Below, piece by piece: positions 25,653-34,349 of a stretch of DNA of 64,000 nt; the stretch's first letter is position 1, and each line of letters starts with the position of its first letter. The translations under genes and the position numbers were made by a program. The DNA lies in contig CAWHZZ010000003.1 in assembly GCA_963833965.1 (NCBI GenBank), positions 186,001-250,000 of the forward strand, given 5' to 3'. The notes under the pieces are model-generated. The model was not told where the DNA came from and did no database searches. It saw only the letters and a list, made by a program, of their open reading frames with translations. The DNA is from CAJCIW01 sp963833965 (GTDB lineage: Bacteria; Chlamydiota; Chlamydiia; Chlamydiales; Rhabdochlamydiaceae).

Positions 25653-26936
25653 ATGTCTAACGTCATCGAATGTCTAAAAGAGCGCGGCCTAATAGACGCC
25701 GTGACGAGCGAGGAACTCCTCAAACGGATCGAGTCCCCCATTAAGCTCTATGCGGGATTCGATCCGACTGCCGACAGCCTCCATATTGGGAGCTTGGTCG
25801 GCATTGTCGTCTTAAGGTGGTTCCAGAAATTTGGGCATATCCCTGTCGTTCTTCTTGGCGGAGCGACTGGGCGCATTGGAGACCCCTCCGGAAAAAGCAC
25901 GGAACGGCCCTTATTGGATACCTCGACGATCGCTTCCAATGTGATGCGTATACGCCGCCACTTTGAGGTGGTCCTCGACTTTTTTCATTCGAAAGCAAGG
26001 CCGATCGTCGTCAACAATGACGAATGGTTCTCCGCTTATCCGCTCATCGATTTTTTAAGGGACGTCGGCAAGCAGTTTCGCCTAGGGGTGATGCTCTCTA
26101 AAGAAAGCGTCAGGTCCCGTCTCAACTCTGAAGAGGGGATGAGCTTTACCGAGTTCAGCTATCAGCTTTTGCAAGCCTACGATTTCTTCCATCTTTATTC
26201 CCATCATGGCGTCGTGCTGCAGATCGGCGGCAGCGATCAATGGGGCAATATCACCGAGGGTATCGAGCTCATCCGCAAACTCAGCGGGCAGCAGGCCTTC
26301 GGGATGACCTGGCCCTTGCTGACGCGCAGTGATGGCAAAAAATTCGGCAAAACCGAGTCGGGGGCCGTTTGGCTCGCCGCGGACCGATGTTCGCCCTATG
26401 AATTCTATCAGTACTTTGTCCGCGTCCCCGATGCCGATGTGATCAAGCTAATGCGGATGCTGACGTTCATGGACCTTAAAGAGGTCCGTGAGTATGAGGC
26501 CAATATGCAGGCCAAAGATTATGTGCCGAACACCGCGCAAAAACGGCTTGCCGAAGAACTGACGCGCCTGATCCACGGCGAAGAGGGGTTGTCGAAGGCC
26601 ATGAAAGCGACGGTGGGTGCGGCGCCAGGGTCCGACGCGGCTTTGGACGCCGATGCCTTGAGAGAGATTGCGCGGGACATGCCGAGCACGGATCTTTCGA
26701 TTGCCGACATCATCGATCAAAAATTTGTCGAGGTCGCCGTCAAGATTGGACTGCTTCCTAGCAAGTCCGAGGCCGTCCGCCTGATCCAAAATGGGGGCGC
26801 GTACCTCAACAATCAGCGAATCGACGACGTGCAATATCGCTTGACCGAAGCCTCTCTGATCGGAGGGGAGTTCCTTTTGTTCGGCTCCGGCAAAAAGAAA
26901 AAGCTCTTAGTAAAGGTCAGAAAGGGTGGTCCTTAA
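25653..26936 (+). CDS. tyrS: Tyrosyl-tRNA synthetase
   Basis: 427 residues from ATG 25653, preceded by AAGGATC; an in-frame TTG at 25629 is less likely. The class I HIGH motif appears as SLHIGSLV, KMSKS as KFGKT (KKFGKTESGAVWL), and an S4 RNA-binding domain closes the protein (AVRLIQNGGAYLNN). It charges tRNA-Tyr in the cytosol. A palindromic element abuts the stop codon. Confidence 0.95.
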   Translation: MSNVIECLKERGLIDAVTSEELLKRIESPIKLYAGFDPTADSLHIGSLVGIVVLRWFQKFGHIPVVLLGGATGRIGDPSGKSTERPLLDTSTIASNVMRIRRHFEVVLDFFHSKARPIVVNNDEWFSAYPLIDFLRDVGKQFRLGVMLSKESVRSRLNSEEGMSFTEFSYQLLQAYDFFHLYSHHGVVLQIGGSDQWGNITEGIELIRKLSGQQAFGMTWPLLTRSDGKKFGKTESGAVWLAADRCSPYEFYQYFVRVPDADVIKLMRMLTFMDLKEVREYEANMQAKDYVPNTAQKRLAEELTRLIHGEEGLSKAMKATVGAAPGSDAALDADALREIARDMPSTDLSIADIIDQKFVEVAVKIGLLPSKSEAVRLIQNGGAYLNNQRIDDVQYRLTEASLIGGEFLLFGSGKKKKLLVKVRKGGP

Positions 26937-27092
26937 CATGTAATGCTGAACCCTGCTTGTGGAGATAGCCAATCTGCTGCGTTGCCCTGCATCGCCGACC
27001 CGCTGCGGGGTCGGCTGCTTCGGGTGCCCGCCATTCGGCGGCGCCTTGCATCTCGTCTATCTGCACGGCGCATTGTTCGAGCATTACATGTT
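26936..27092. repeat. 157-bp palindromic element downstream of tyrS
   Basis: The outer arms ACATGTAATGCT...AGCATTACATGT pair, with further complementary blocks inside. A strong inner hairpin GCCGACCCGC/GCGGGGTCGGC is at 26995-27015. It is more G/C-rich than its surroundings. It begins at the tyrS stop codon and has no coding capacity. Confidence 0.65.
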
Positions 27093-27114
27093 GCGCACCA
27101 CCCGAAAGTAAAAA

Positions 27115-27242
27115 TTTGACTCCTTAGGTAATTTTTTTGTAAAAACCACTTGCCTGAAAATCAACATGATACAACAATGTGCATAAAAGGATATAGGTGC
27201 CTGTCCCTGCCCATGCGGGGGCTGACAAACTAAGGAGTCAAA
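27115..27242 (+). promoter_or_regulatory. Inverted repeat that includes the ribosome site of the HU/IHF gene
   Basis: TTTGACTCCTTAG (27115-27127) is the perfect reverse complement of CTAAGGAGTCAAA (27230-27242). The right copy contains AAGGAG, the best ribosome site for the ATG at 27250. In a transcript starting upstream of 27115 the two would pair and hide the site; alternatively TTGACT serves as a -35 box or the pair marks a small insertion. A shorter G/C hairpin lies near 27202-27222. Confidence 0.45.
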
Positions 27243-27249
27243 GAAAATT

Positions 27250-27570
27250 ATGGCGACAATCACTAAAAAGAAGCTCATTCAAGTGATTTCCCAAAATCGA
27301 GGTGTCCACCCCAATGATGTTCGCAATGTCATTCAGTCTTTTTTAGACGCGATGACCGACTATCTCTCAAAAGGCGACCGCTTGGAGTTCCGGGATTTTG
27401 GCGTCTTTGAGATTGTGGAACGAAAGCAGAAAATCGGACGCAACCCTAAAAATGCCGCTGTCCCTATCATCATTCCAGCGCGTTTAGCTGTGAAATTCAC
27501 ACCAGGCAAAAAAATGCGCAAGCTGATTGAAAGAGAGCGAAAAAATGCGTCTGGCGTGACTCCTAAATAA
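27250..27570 (+). CDS. HU/IHF-family DNA-binding protein
   Basis: 106 residues with the full bacterial histone-like fold. The N-terminal helices (TKKKLIQVISQNRGVHPNDVRNVIQSFLDAM) are followed by the beta arm with GRNPKNAAVPIIIPARLAVKFTPGKKMR, whose proline and GRNP signature mark the DNA-intercalating arm. The C-terminal tail is basic. It bends and compacts DNA. In Chlamydia trachomatis an IHF-like gene sits near accA and msbA, as here. A strong terminator follows the stop. Confidence 0.9.
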   Translation: MATITKKKLIQVISQNRGVHPNDVRNVIQSFLDAMTDYLSKGDRLEFRDFGVFEIVERKQKIGRNPKNAAVPIIIPARLAVKFTPGKKMRKLIERERKNASGVTPK

Positions 27571-27587
27571 TTAATTCATTTTTTTAT

Positions 27588-27630
27588 TAATAAAAAGAAG
27601 GTTGTCAACCTTCTTTTTATTTTTTTAATT
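27588..27630 (+). terminator. Rho-independent terminator after the HU/IHF gene
   Basis: AAAAAGAAGGTTG/CAACCTTCTTTTT form a 12- to 13-bp stem with a minimal loop, followed by a long T-rich run. Confidence 0.85.
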
Positions 27631-27779
27631 GAATTTGTTTTTAAGTCTTGATTTTAACTCTATTTTTTAAGATAATAGTTCAAATTTTACATGGAGCGAA
27701 TTTGTATGCTCCCCCTTCCCTAAAAGGGGAGAGATACTTATAATTTTGAACGTTCATGAATGAACCATAGGGGTAGGTT

Positions 27780-28766
27780 TTGTCGATTCCTAAGTGGGTT
27801 TTGGTAGGCACAGTTCTCCTCTTTTCCTCGATCGGCATCGCAGCCCTTGTCAAAAAGGGCGGCAAGAAGCCCTCGGTGGCAGCGACACCCTCTAAAGCGG
27901 TATCTGCCAAGGAAACGCCCATTTTGTCTATTCCAAAAAATTCTTCCAAAGTTGAGAAAAAAAATGAATCGCCTAAAGACGATTTCCCCAATATCGACCG
28001 AGTTTTTCAGCTTTTCTCCACAGGCCCGACTAGGCTACCCATCGTTGAAACAGTCACCTATGCAAGCACTGTTCCCTGGCTAAAGGGCCGCCCAGCATGG
28101 GTTGCGGACTATGCCGCCCATTACAACACCTCCCGGCACTTCATCGCCCGTAGCCTCAATGGAAAGCCCGATTATTTTTCTCAAAAAGTGGTGGAAGGGA
28201 GCAAATTTAACGTCTTTCGCACAGACAAGAAAATCCAATTTTGTCTTCTCGTCGATGTCTCAAGATGCAAAATGGGCTTTTACTACATCGATTTAGACAC
28301 AAATGAACGGATTTTATTGAAAACGTATCGCGTCGGCCTTGGCCGCATCGACGCTTCGAAGCCATCGGGGACGCTGACCCCGCTTGGCCGCTATTCCCTT
28401 GGTCAGCGAGTCGCCATCTATAAGCCCGGAGTCACGGGATTTTATCAGGATCAAAAAGTGGAAATGATGCGCGTTTTTGGCACGCGCTGGATACCCTTTG
28501 ATCATGAGCTCGAGCGCACCACTCATCCAGCAAAGGGATACGGTCTTCAAGGGGCGCCATGGGCTGTCGATCAGATAACGGGGCAATTATCTGAAAACAG
28601 AGAAGCGATCGGTGTATACGACAGCGACGGCTGCATCCGCTTGAGTTCTGAAGATATTGAAGAGCTATTTTCTATTGTGCTGACGAAGCCCACGTTCATC
28701 GAGATCGTTAAAGATTTTCATGAGGCCAAACTGCCCGGAAACGAAGTCGCGGTGCCATCGCGTTAA
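27780..28766 (+). CDS. L,D-transpeptidase (YkuD-type) with N-terminal anchor
   Basis: 328 residues from TTG 27780; no better ATG precedes the membrane anchor (residues 4-25). A Lys/Ser/Pro-rich linker to about 75 leads into a YkuD catalytic domain at about 150-310. The catalytic motif is SDGCIRLSSEDIEELF with nucleophile C285; the usual SHGC histidine is Asp here. The domain crosslinks peptidoglycan stem peptides in the periplasm. In Chlamydiota such enzymes fit the reduced, division-ring peptidoglycan. Sixteen base pairs separate it from accA on the same strand. Confidence 0.8.
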   Translation: MSIPKWVLVGTVLLFSSIGIAALVKKGGKKPSVAATPSKAVSAKETPILSIPKNSSKVEKKNESPKDDFPNIDRVFQLFSTGPTRLPIVETVTYASTVPWLKGRPAWVADYAAHYNTSRHFIARSLNGKPDYFSQKVVEGSKFNVFRTDKKIQFCLLVDVSRCKMGFYYIDLDTNERILLKTYRVGLGRIDASKPSGTLTPLGRYSLGQRVAIYKPGVTGFYQDQKVEMMRVFGTRWIPFDHELERTTHPAKGYGLQGAPWAVDQITGQLSENREAIGVYDSDGCIRLSSEDIEELFSIVLTKPTFIEIVKDFHEAKLPGNEVAVPSR

Positions 28767-28781
28767 AGAAGGATAAAGAAG

Positions 28782-29753
28782 ATGAGTACACTTGCTCATG
28801 AGAAGCAAATAGTAGAATACGAAAAGATGATTGCGCAGCTCAAAGAGAAAAATAAAGACAATGTGCTTTGGAGCGATGAGGAAATCCTTAAGCTCGAAGC
28901 CAAACTCGAGCAGCTTAAAGGCAACGTCTATTCGAAGCTTACTCCTTGGGAGAGAGTGACAATCTGCCGCCATCCCGGCCGGCCTAGGTCGATCGATTAT
29001 ATCCGCAATTTGTGCGAAGAGTTCACCGAGCTGTACGGCGATCGCCTTTACCGCGACGACCGCGCCGTCGTTTGCGGGCTCGCCAAGATCGGCGGAGTCA
29101 AATTCATGGTCATCGCCCAGGAGAAAGGGTGCGATACGCAAAGCCGTCTAGAGCGCAATTTCGGTATGATGCACCCCGAAGGCTATCGCAAGGCAATGCG
29201 CTGCATGCGCCTTGCGGCCAAATTTAAACTCCCAGTCCTTTCCTTGATCGATACCCCGGGTGCGCATCCCGGGCTTTCTGCGGAAGAGCGTGGGCAAGGC
29301 TGGGCGATCGCTCAAAACCTTTGGGAGATGGCCCGGCTGCCGACCCCGATCATCATCGTTCTCATTGGGGAAGGGTGTTCCGGCGGGGCTTTAGGGATTG
29401 GCGTCGGAGATGTTGTTGCGATGCTTGAGCACTCCTATTATTCTGTGATTTCCCCAGAAAGCTGCGCCTCGATCATTTGGCGCGACAACAACAAAAAGGA
29501 GCTTGCCGCCGATGCTCTTAAAATGCATGTCGAAGACCTCTTGAAGCTCGATATCGTCGACGCGATGATCGACGAGCCGATGGGTGGCGCCCATCGCGAT
29601 CCCGCCCAGGTTTACACCAATGTAAAAAAATATATCATTGATCAATGGAATATTTTAAAAACCGTCCCTCCTGAAGCATTGATCGAACAACGCTACCAAA
29701 AATTTCGTCGAATCGGTAAGTTTACGATAGAAGAGAAGCCGCCAATCGAATAA
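28782..29753 (+). CDS. accA: Acetyl-CoA carboxylase carboxyltransferase subunit alpha
   Basis: 323 residues, full length. GRPRSIDYI, MMHPEGYRKAMR, SLIDTPGAHPGLSAEERGQ and GEGCSGGALGIGVGD are the family blocks, including the oxyanion-hole glycines. With AccD it transfers carboxyl from biotin to acetyl-CoA, making malonyl-CoA for fatty acid synthesis. The downstream msbA follows by 29 bp. Order IHF-(unknown)-accA-msbA agrees with the chlamydial arrangement. Confidence 0.95.
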   Translation: MSTLAHEKQIVEYEKMIAQLKEKNKDNVLWSDEEILKLEAKLEQLKGNVYSKLTPWERVTICRHPGRPRSIDYIRNLCEEFTELYGDRLYRDDRAVVCGLAKIGGVKFMVIAQEKGCDTQSRLERNFGMMHPEGYRKAMRCMRLAAKFKLPVLSLIDTPGAHPGLSAEERGQGWAIAQNLWEMARLPTPIIIVLIGEGCSGGALGIGVGDVVAMLEHSYYSVISPESCASIIWRDNNKKELAADALKMHVEDLLKLDIVDAMIDEPMGGAHRDPAQVYTNVKKYIIDQWNILKTVPPEALIEQRYQKFRRIGKFTIEEKPPIE

Positions 29754-29782
29754 AATCGGCTAAATTTTCTTAAGGGACCTCG

Positions 29783-31741
29783 ATGAAATTACTCCTCAAC
29801 GCAGCTGTGCGCAGCCGCAAGCACCTTTCCTTGCTCATCGTCACTTTTGCGACCCTTCTCTGTCTGACTGTTGCGAGCCAAATGGAGATGTTCGCCCTCG
29901 GCGTCTTGTCTAACAACGGCGCTGATTTTTTTGCCCTCTTTTCCTCGGAAAAGACAGTCGATGCTCCAAGAGACGCCGTCTCTTTGCAGACGGTCCAAGC
30001 AAAATGGCCAGAAATCGATCAGGGAGGAACCGGCGTCATCACCAAGCAGGAGGCCGCCGCCTATATGGCTGCAAAAGAAACGAATCCTTTGAATTGGCTG
30101 GTCAGAGAGTTTAGGCAGCATTTTCAATTCGCCAGCAGCATCAATGCTTTGGTCATCATCCTCGTCTGCGTCGCTGTGTTTAAGGCCATTTGGCTGTTTG
30201 CAAGCCGCTATACGACCCAGCTCCTCTCTATTCGCGTCAGCCGCGATTTGAGGCAGCAATATTTTGAACATATCCAATCGCTTCCGATGAGCTTTTATCA
30301 AAAGCATAATATTGGTAGCTTATCGTCGCGCGTGGTCGGCGACGCGGGACAGATTGCGACCTCCATCAACTCCTGGCTCACCAACTACCTGCAAACGCCA
30401 TTTACGATTGTCACCTGTCTTTCGATGTGCTTTTATCTTTCCTGGCAGCTCTCGCTCGTGATTTTTTTCGGCGTCCCGCTGATCGTTATCCCCATCGTTT
30501 TTTTGGCAAGACGGGTCAAACGCGTCTCGCGCCAGCTCCAAACGAACCAAGAGCGATTTGCCAATGTCCTGATCGATTTTCTTGCAGGCATTCAAACTGT
30601 AAAAATCTTTTCCATGGAAGCCTTCTCTCTGAAGAAATACAAGGAACAAAACGACAGGATGGCCGTTTTAGAGGGAAAAACCGCGAAATACGGTCTTTTG
30701 ACGCGGCCGATCCTTCACGCGGTCACGACGCTTTGTTTGGCATCCGTCGTCCTCTTCGGCCTGTATACATTGGGAATGAGCCTTTCCCAGCTAATTGTCT
30801 TTTGCGGTCTTCTGCAACTCGTTTACGAGCCCGTGAAGAAGTTTGCCGATGAGAATGCCAATATCCAGCGGGGCGTTGTCGCTGCCGAAAGAATGTTCGA
30901 AGTTCTGCATCTAAAACCCGATATCGAGGACCACAAAGGCGCTGTCGAACTTCCTGGATTCCATTCCAAAATTGAATTCGACCATGTCTGGTTCCGTTAT
31001 CAGGGGGAATGGGTTCTCAAGGACGTCAGCTTTACGGTAAATAAAGGCGAGACCGTCGCCATCGTTGGACCGACTGGCGCCGGCAAGTCGACCATCGTCC
31101 AATTGATCCCTCGGCTCTTTGAAGTGCAGAAAGGGGAGATCCGCATCGACGGCAAACCGCTGACCGCTTATACGCAAAAATCGCTCCGCGAACAGATCGC
31201 TTTCGTCTCTCAGAAGCCCTTTCTTTTCTTTGATACCGTCGCTGCCAATATCGCTTTCGGCCGGAATTTCTCGCGGGAAAGGATTCAAAATGCCGCGAAG
31301 CGCGCCCATGCGGAGGAGTTCATCGACCGCCTGCCGCAAAAATATGATTCAATGCTCGCCGAAGCCGGGCAAAACCTTTCCGGCGGCCAGCAGCAGCGCC
31401 TGGCGATTGCAAGGGCCCTCGTCAAAGAAGCGTCGGTCCTCATTCTCGATGAGGCGACGTCTGCCCTCGACTCGATCAGCGAACTGCACATCAAAAATGC
31501 AATCGCAAACCTGCACGGCGAAGTGACGCAAATCTTGATCGCCCACAGACTTTCCACCATTGAACACGCTGATAAGATCATCTATCTGGAGCACGGTGTC
31601 AAAATCGCCGAAGGAAATCGCGACGAACTGCTCAAATCATGCGAACCTTTCCGTCGCATGTGGGAAGCCCTATATCATCATGACAGATCTTCGCTGGAAT
31701 TTGAGAAACTCAACGCTCAACCTGTTGTGGCAACCTTATGA
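29783..31741 (+). CDS. msbA: Lipid A exporter MsbA-type ABC transporter with EF-hand-like insert
   Basis: 652 residues. The N-terminal six-helix membrane domain (to about 370) is followed by an ATPase domain with Walker A VGPTGAGKST, signature LSGGQQQR and Walker B VLILDEATS. MsbA flips lipid A-core across the inner membrane. Between TM1 and TM2 there is a long extracytoplasmic insert (about 45-110). Within it D79-E90 (DQGGTGVITKQE) fits a 12-residue EF-hand calcium loop with Gly at position 6, Ile at 8 and Glu at 12. The stop codon TGA is formed by the end of the adjacent inverted-repeat element. Confidence 0.9.
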   Translation: MKLLLNAAVRSRKHLSLLIVTFATLLCLTVASQMEMFALGVLSNNGADFFALFSSEKTVDAPRDAVSLQTVQAKWPEIDQGGTGVITKQEAAAYMAAKETNPLNWLVREFRQHFQFASSINALVIILVCVAVFKAIWLFASRYTTQLLSIRVSRDLRQQYFEHIQSLPMSFYQKHNIGSLSSRVVGDAGQIATSINSWLTNYLQTPFTIVTCLSMCFYLSWQLSLVIFFGVPLIVIPIVFLARRVKRVSRQLQTNQERFANVLIDFLAGIQTVKIFSMEAFSLKKYKEQNDRMAVLEGKTAKYGLLTRPILHAVTTLCLASVVLFGLYTLGMSLSQLIVFCGLLQLVYEPVKKFADENANIQRGVVAAERMFEVLHLKPDIEDHKGAVELPGFHSKIEFDHVWFRYQGEWVLKDVSFTVNKGETVAIVGPTGAGKSTIVQLIPRLFEVQKGEIRIDGKPLTAYTQKSLREQIAFVSQKPFLFFDTVAANIAFGRNFSRERIQNAAKRAHAEEFIDRLPQKYDSMLAEAGQNLSGGQQQRLAIARALVKEASVLILDEATSALDSISELHIKNAIANLHGEVTQILIAHRLSTIEHADKIIYLEHGVKIAEGNRDELLKSCEPFRRMWEALYHHDRSSLEFEKLNAQPVVATL

Positions 31742-31902
31742 ACCTATCCCACTATTCTGAAGATTGCTTTTTCCGCCTTTTTCCGCATCTTTTTGAGACG
31801 CTTCTTGGTCTATTTATTCAAGTATGTCCTTCGAAGCGACTCAAAAATCTGCGAAAAAATTCATCAAAAATCAATTTTTCAGAATATTGAGATAGGTTCA
31901 TG
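31738..31902. mobile_element. MITE-like element with ATGAACCTAT ends, between msbA and the DMT gene
   Basis: ATGAACCTATC at the left and GATAGGTTCAT at the right begin about 28 bp of terminal inverted repeats with few mismatches. The loop has TATGTCCTTCG at 31823-31833 and the right arm CATCAAAAATCAA. It aligns over its whole length with the element at 52984-53148 in reverse orientation. Its left end supplies the msbA stop TGA and its right end supplies the ATG of the next gene. Confidence 0.75.
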
Positions 31903-32820
31903 GTCCCTCTCTACATTTTAACCTCGGCCTGCTTCGCCTCCATCTCCAATCTGTTCTTTCGCAAAAATTTGGAAAAAAGTGCAACCTCGAGAGGCTTTCT
32001 CGCCCTCTATTTCTTAGCCTCGCTGCTCCTTTGTATATTCTTCAACCGCGCCATCCTCACCGCGCCCTTCAGCCCCGTCATCGCTATCGTAGGCGCCTCT
32101 ACCGCCCTATTGTTTTTTTCCATGCTGTCCCTCACGGCTAAAGCGTTTCAAATCGGTCCGCCTGGACTCACATTGACTTTCCAGAATGCGAGCTGTATTT
32201 TCCCCGGCCTTCTGCTTTGCACACTGTTTGGCCGCGATTATGGATTTTCGATGACCCCGGGATTAATCGCAGGTCTCGTCATGATCCTCACAGGCCTGTA
32301 TTTATCGAGTCGCTCTCACGGAAAATCTGACGATAAAGCCGTCCAAAATCCGACCTTTAAAAAGTGGCTCCTTTGCGTGATCGGTGTCTTGGTCTTACAA
32401 GGCCTGGTTTTGACCATCTTTCAATGGAGAGTCTTGCTCTTCAACTGCAGCCCCGAGCACTCTCACTGGCTGCTTCCCTGGTCATGCCGCGAACAAGATG
32501 ACATTTGGTTCATTCCCGCATTCTTCTTAGTTCCCACTCTGTTGCAGCTTTTCCTTTTTTGGAAAACGGAGAAGCGAAAGTTCAGCAAGGCAGAAACGGC
32601 CTACGGGATCTCTTCCGGAATTTTCAACTGCTTCTGCACAGTTCTGCTCCTGTTTTCCACAAAAGTCGAAGGTTCCCTGAAGAAAGAAATGCTCTTTCCT
32701 CTATTCACCGTCACGGTGATCTTGATATGCAACCTCTGGGGCTGGAAACTCTACCACGAAAAAGTCAATTGGCTAGGCGTCTCTCTTTGCGTCCTCGGCG
32801 TGCTTGTTGGATTAATTTGA
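31900..32820 (+). CDS. DMT-superfamily (EamA-like) transporter
   Basis: 306 residues, ten predicted membrane helices in two five-helix halves, typical of drug/metabolite transporters (first half to about 130, with VIAIVGASTALLFFSMLSL; second half from about 150 ending KVNWLGVSLCVLGVLVGLI). Substrate is unknown; chlamydial DMT proteins move metabolites such as S-adenosylmethionine or amino acids. The start codon ATG 31900 is the end of an inverted-repeat element, so the original start or promoter may have been altered by insertion. Confidence 0.75.
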   Translation: MVPLYILTSACFASISNLFFRKNLEKSATSRGFLALYFLASLLLCIFFNRAILTAPFSPVIAIVGASTALLFFSMLSLTAKAFQIGPPGLTLTFQNASCIFPGLLLCTLFGRDYGFSMTPGLIAGLVMILTGLYLSSRSHGKSDDKAVQNPTFKKWLLCVIGVLVLQGLVLTIFQWRVLLFNCSPEHSHWLLPWSCREQDDIWFIPAFFLVPTLLQLFLFWKTEKRKFSKAETAYGISSGIFNCFCTVLLLFSTKVEGSLKKEMLFPLFTVTVILICNLWGWKLYHEKVNWLGVSLCVLGVLVGLI

Positions 32821-32832
32821 AAGTTTTCCAAT

Positions 32833-33717
32833 CTATTCTTCCAACGAAACTGTCTTGACACTTTCGTAAATGCTGATGTCTTCCGTGCGTTTTAAGAGGG
32901 GAATCCAAGACAGCCCATTGGCTTGTTTTAAATTTGCATCCCATAAAATTGCCGGAAGATTATTCGGACAGCTATAGAAAAACGCTGTGTGCCCATAGCT
33001 GTCCATAGATAAACTGTTGAAAAAATTCGTATACATGGAATACTTGCCATACTTCTCGATAAGTGCAGAAATGCTCTCGATGGATGCTGTGGATTTGAGG
33101 ACAGAAGATAGAGGTTTTTCTTCATGCAGATAGATCAATTCGATCTTGTCCGAGGGAATTCTCGTAAGCTTTCGAAGCATGTCATCTTTGGGTCGATTTA
33201 AATATGAAATGAATACATCGGCAAGCCGATCATGTTTGTCTGACTTAATGAGGGAAAAGTTATCGATAGCTATTTTATTCGCGACAAGTGCAACCAGATA
33301 GACTTTTTTATATTGATTAAAGTTCTCATAATGCTCATTGGCATAAGTCCGGTATAGAAACTGTATCCCTGTCCCAACATAATCTTCCAGAAGCACAAGA
33401 ATCTTTTCATCCATATTCGCGACTGGATCTGAAAGATTCTTAAAGAGAACACTGGGGATTTTGTTTGCGGTCCTATAAAAATAGGAGATCAAATCTCCGC
33501 TCTTGGCGACGTAAGTTTTTGAGTAGACGACGAGTTCATTTTCTATGTGAGGTTTGAGTTTGACGTGGAGCTTTTTTAGGTCGTCGTCAATGCGTTCATA
33601 AGAGAAATAATCAATGTATTCGATCAATTCTGAGGCTGTTTGTCGATCCTCTTGCTCAAATTGCGAGAGCCATAAATCTGCAGCGAATGGCAAAGTGAGC
33701 AAAATCCAAAAACACAT
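32833..33717 (-). CDS. PRTase-CE-like phosphoribosyltransferase-fold protein
   Basis: 294 residues. LLEDYVGTGIQFL at 109-121 is a PRPP-loop-like motif of phosphoribosyltransferases (consensus hhD-D/F-hhGTG). Near the C-terminus, SYGHTAFFYSCPNNLPAILWDAN matches the block (fNTPNNtLPihW-like) that marks the PRTase-CE group described from bacterial conflict systems. The N-terminal ASELIEYIDYFSYERID helical region also fits. A role in RNA or nucleotide modification during conflict is proposed for the group and not shown. GAGG precedes the ATG. It lies 71 bp downstream of an unknown gene coupled to an exonuclease. Confidence 0.6.
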   Translation of the reverse strand: MCFWILLTLPFAADLWLSQFEQEDRQTASELIEYIDYFSYERIDDDLKKLHVKLKPHIENELVVYSKTYVAKSGDLISYFYRTANKIPSVLFKNLSDPVANMDEKILVLLEDYVGTGIQFLYRTYANEHYENFNQYKKVYLVALVANKIAIDNFSLIKSDKHDRLADVFISYLNRPKDDMLRKLTRIPSDKIELIYLHEEKPLSSVLKSTASIESISALIEKYGKYSMYTNFFNSLSMDSYGHTAFFYSCPNNLPAILWDANLKQANGLSWIPLLKRTEDISIYESVKTVSLEE

Positions 33718-33788
33718 ATATACCTCGTGTATAGTGGCCTCAAAAAAAGAAAAACAAATGAGGTCACTTTTTCAGAGAAATGAGGCTT

Positions 33789-34349
33789 TTAGCTCCACCA
33801 ATTATATCTATTTGCTGCTGGACGAAAATTGGAACCAAACGACGTTCGCTCGGGTTCCCGCACCATGGGGACTTTGTCTTCCAAGATCTGCTGGATAAAT
33901 TCTTGAGTTTCTCTCTCGGCTTCGATAGTATTATTTTGCTGAATAATTGAGTATAGCAGTTTAAGTTCGTCTAAATTTCGAGACTCACAGGTACATTCTC
34001 TCGTATAATAGCCCCAATCCTTTCCTCTTCTCCCAATCGGATCCTCATCGCAAAAAAGGCCCCGAGACTGCAAGTAGCGATGAAAAAGTTCGCCGTGGGA
34101 ATGATATTTATAGACGACTGTCAAGTTGACATTACCATTGGGTATTGCGAAAAAGACAAGCTCGGTAATATCTCGATCATACCCCGCCTTATTCCGAAAT
34201 GTGATTTGTCTAAAACCGCAATTGTCGGGTTTTTCCCACCAAGTATCGAATTTTGCGGGGACGAACGTGGCGGGCTCCAGCGGGTAGCGGTTGGGTGGAG
34301 ACATTATTTGCCGACTTTCAGAAGAAACTGGGCTGAATGTAATACTCAC
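33789..34349 (-). CDS. Hypothetical protein coupled to the DnaQ-like exonuclease
   Basis: 186 residues from a GTG at 34349 whose last base begins the exonuclease stop (GTGA overlap); ATG 34304 is an alternative start. Not recognised. It has beta-rich central parts (ITELVFFAIPNGNVNLTVVY), a Cys pair (RECTCES) and a charged C-terminal helix (NNTIEAERETQEFIQQIL). It is soluble, without a signal. The four-base coupling suggests coexpression with the exonuclease, and the PRTase-CE gene follows. Confidence 0.5.
   Translation of the reverse strand: MSITFSPVSSESRQIMSPPNRYPLEPATFVPAKFDTWWEKPDNCGFRQITFRNKAGYDRDITELVFFAIPNGNVNLTVVYKYHSHGELFHRYLQSRGLFCDEDPIGRRGKDWGYYTRECTCESRNLDELKLLYSIIQQNNTIEAERETQEFIQQILEDKVPMVREPERTSFGSNFRPAANRYNWWS

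Noticed and set aside
26936..27092. Integron attC site
   Set aside because: The palindrome lacks the paired core sites (GTTRRRY/RYYYAAC) and no cassette array is nearby.
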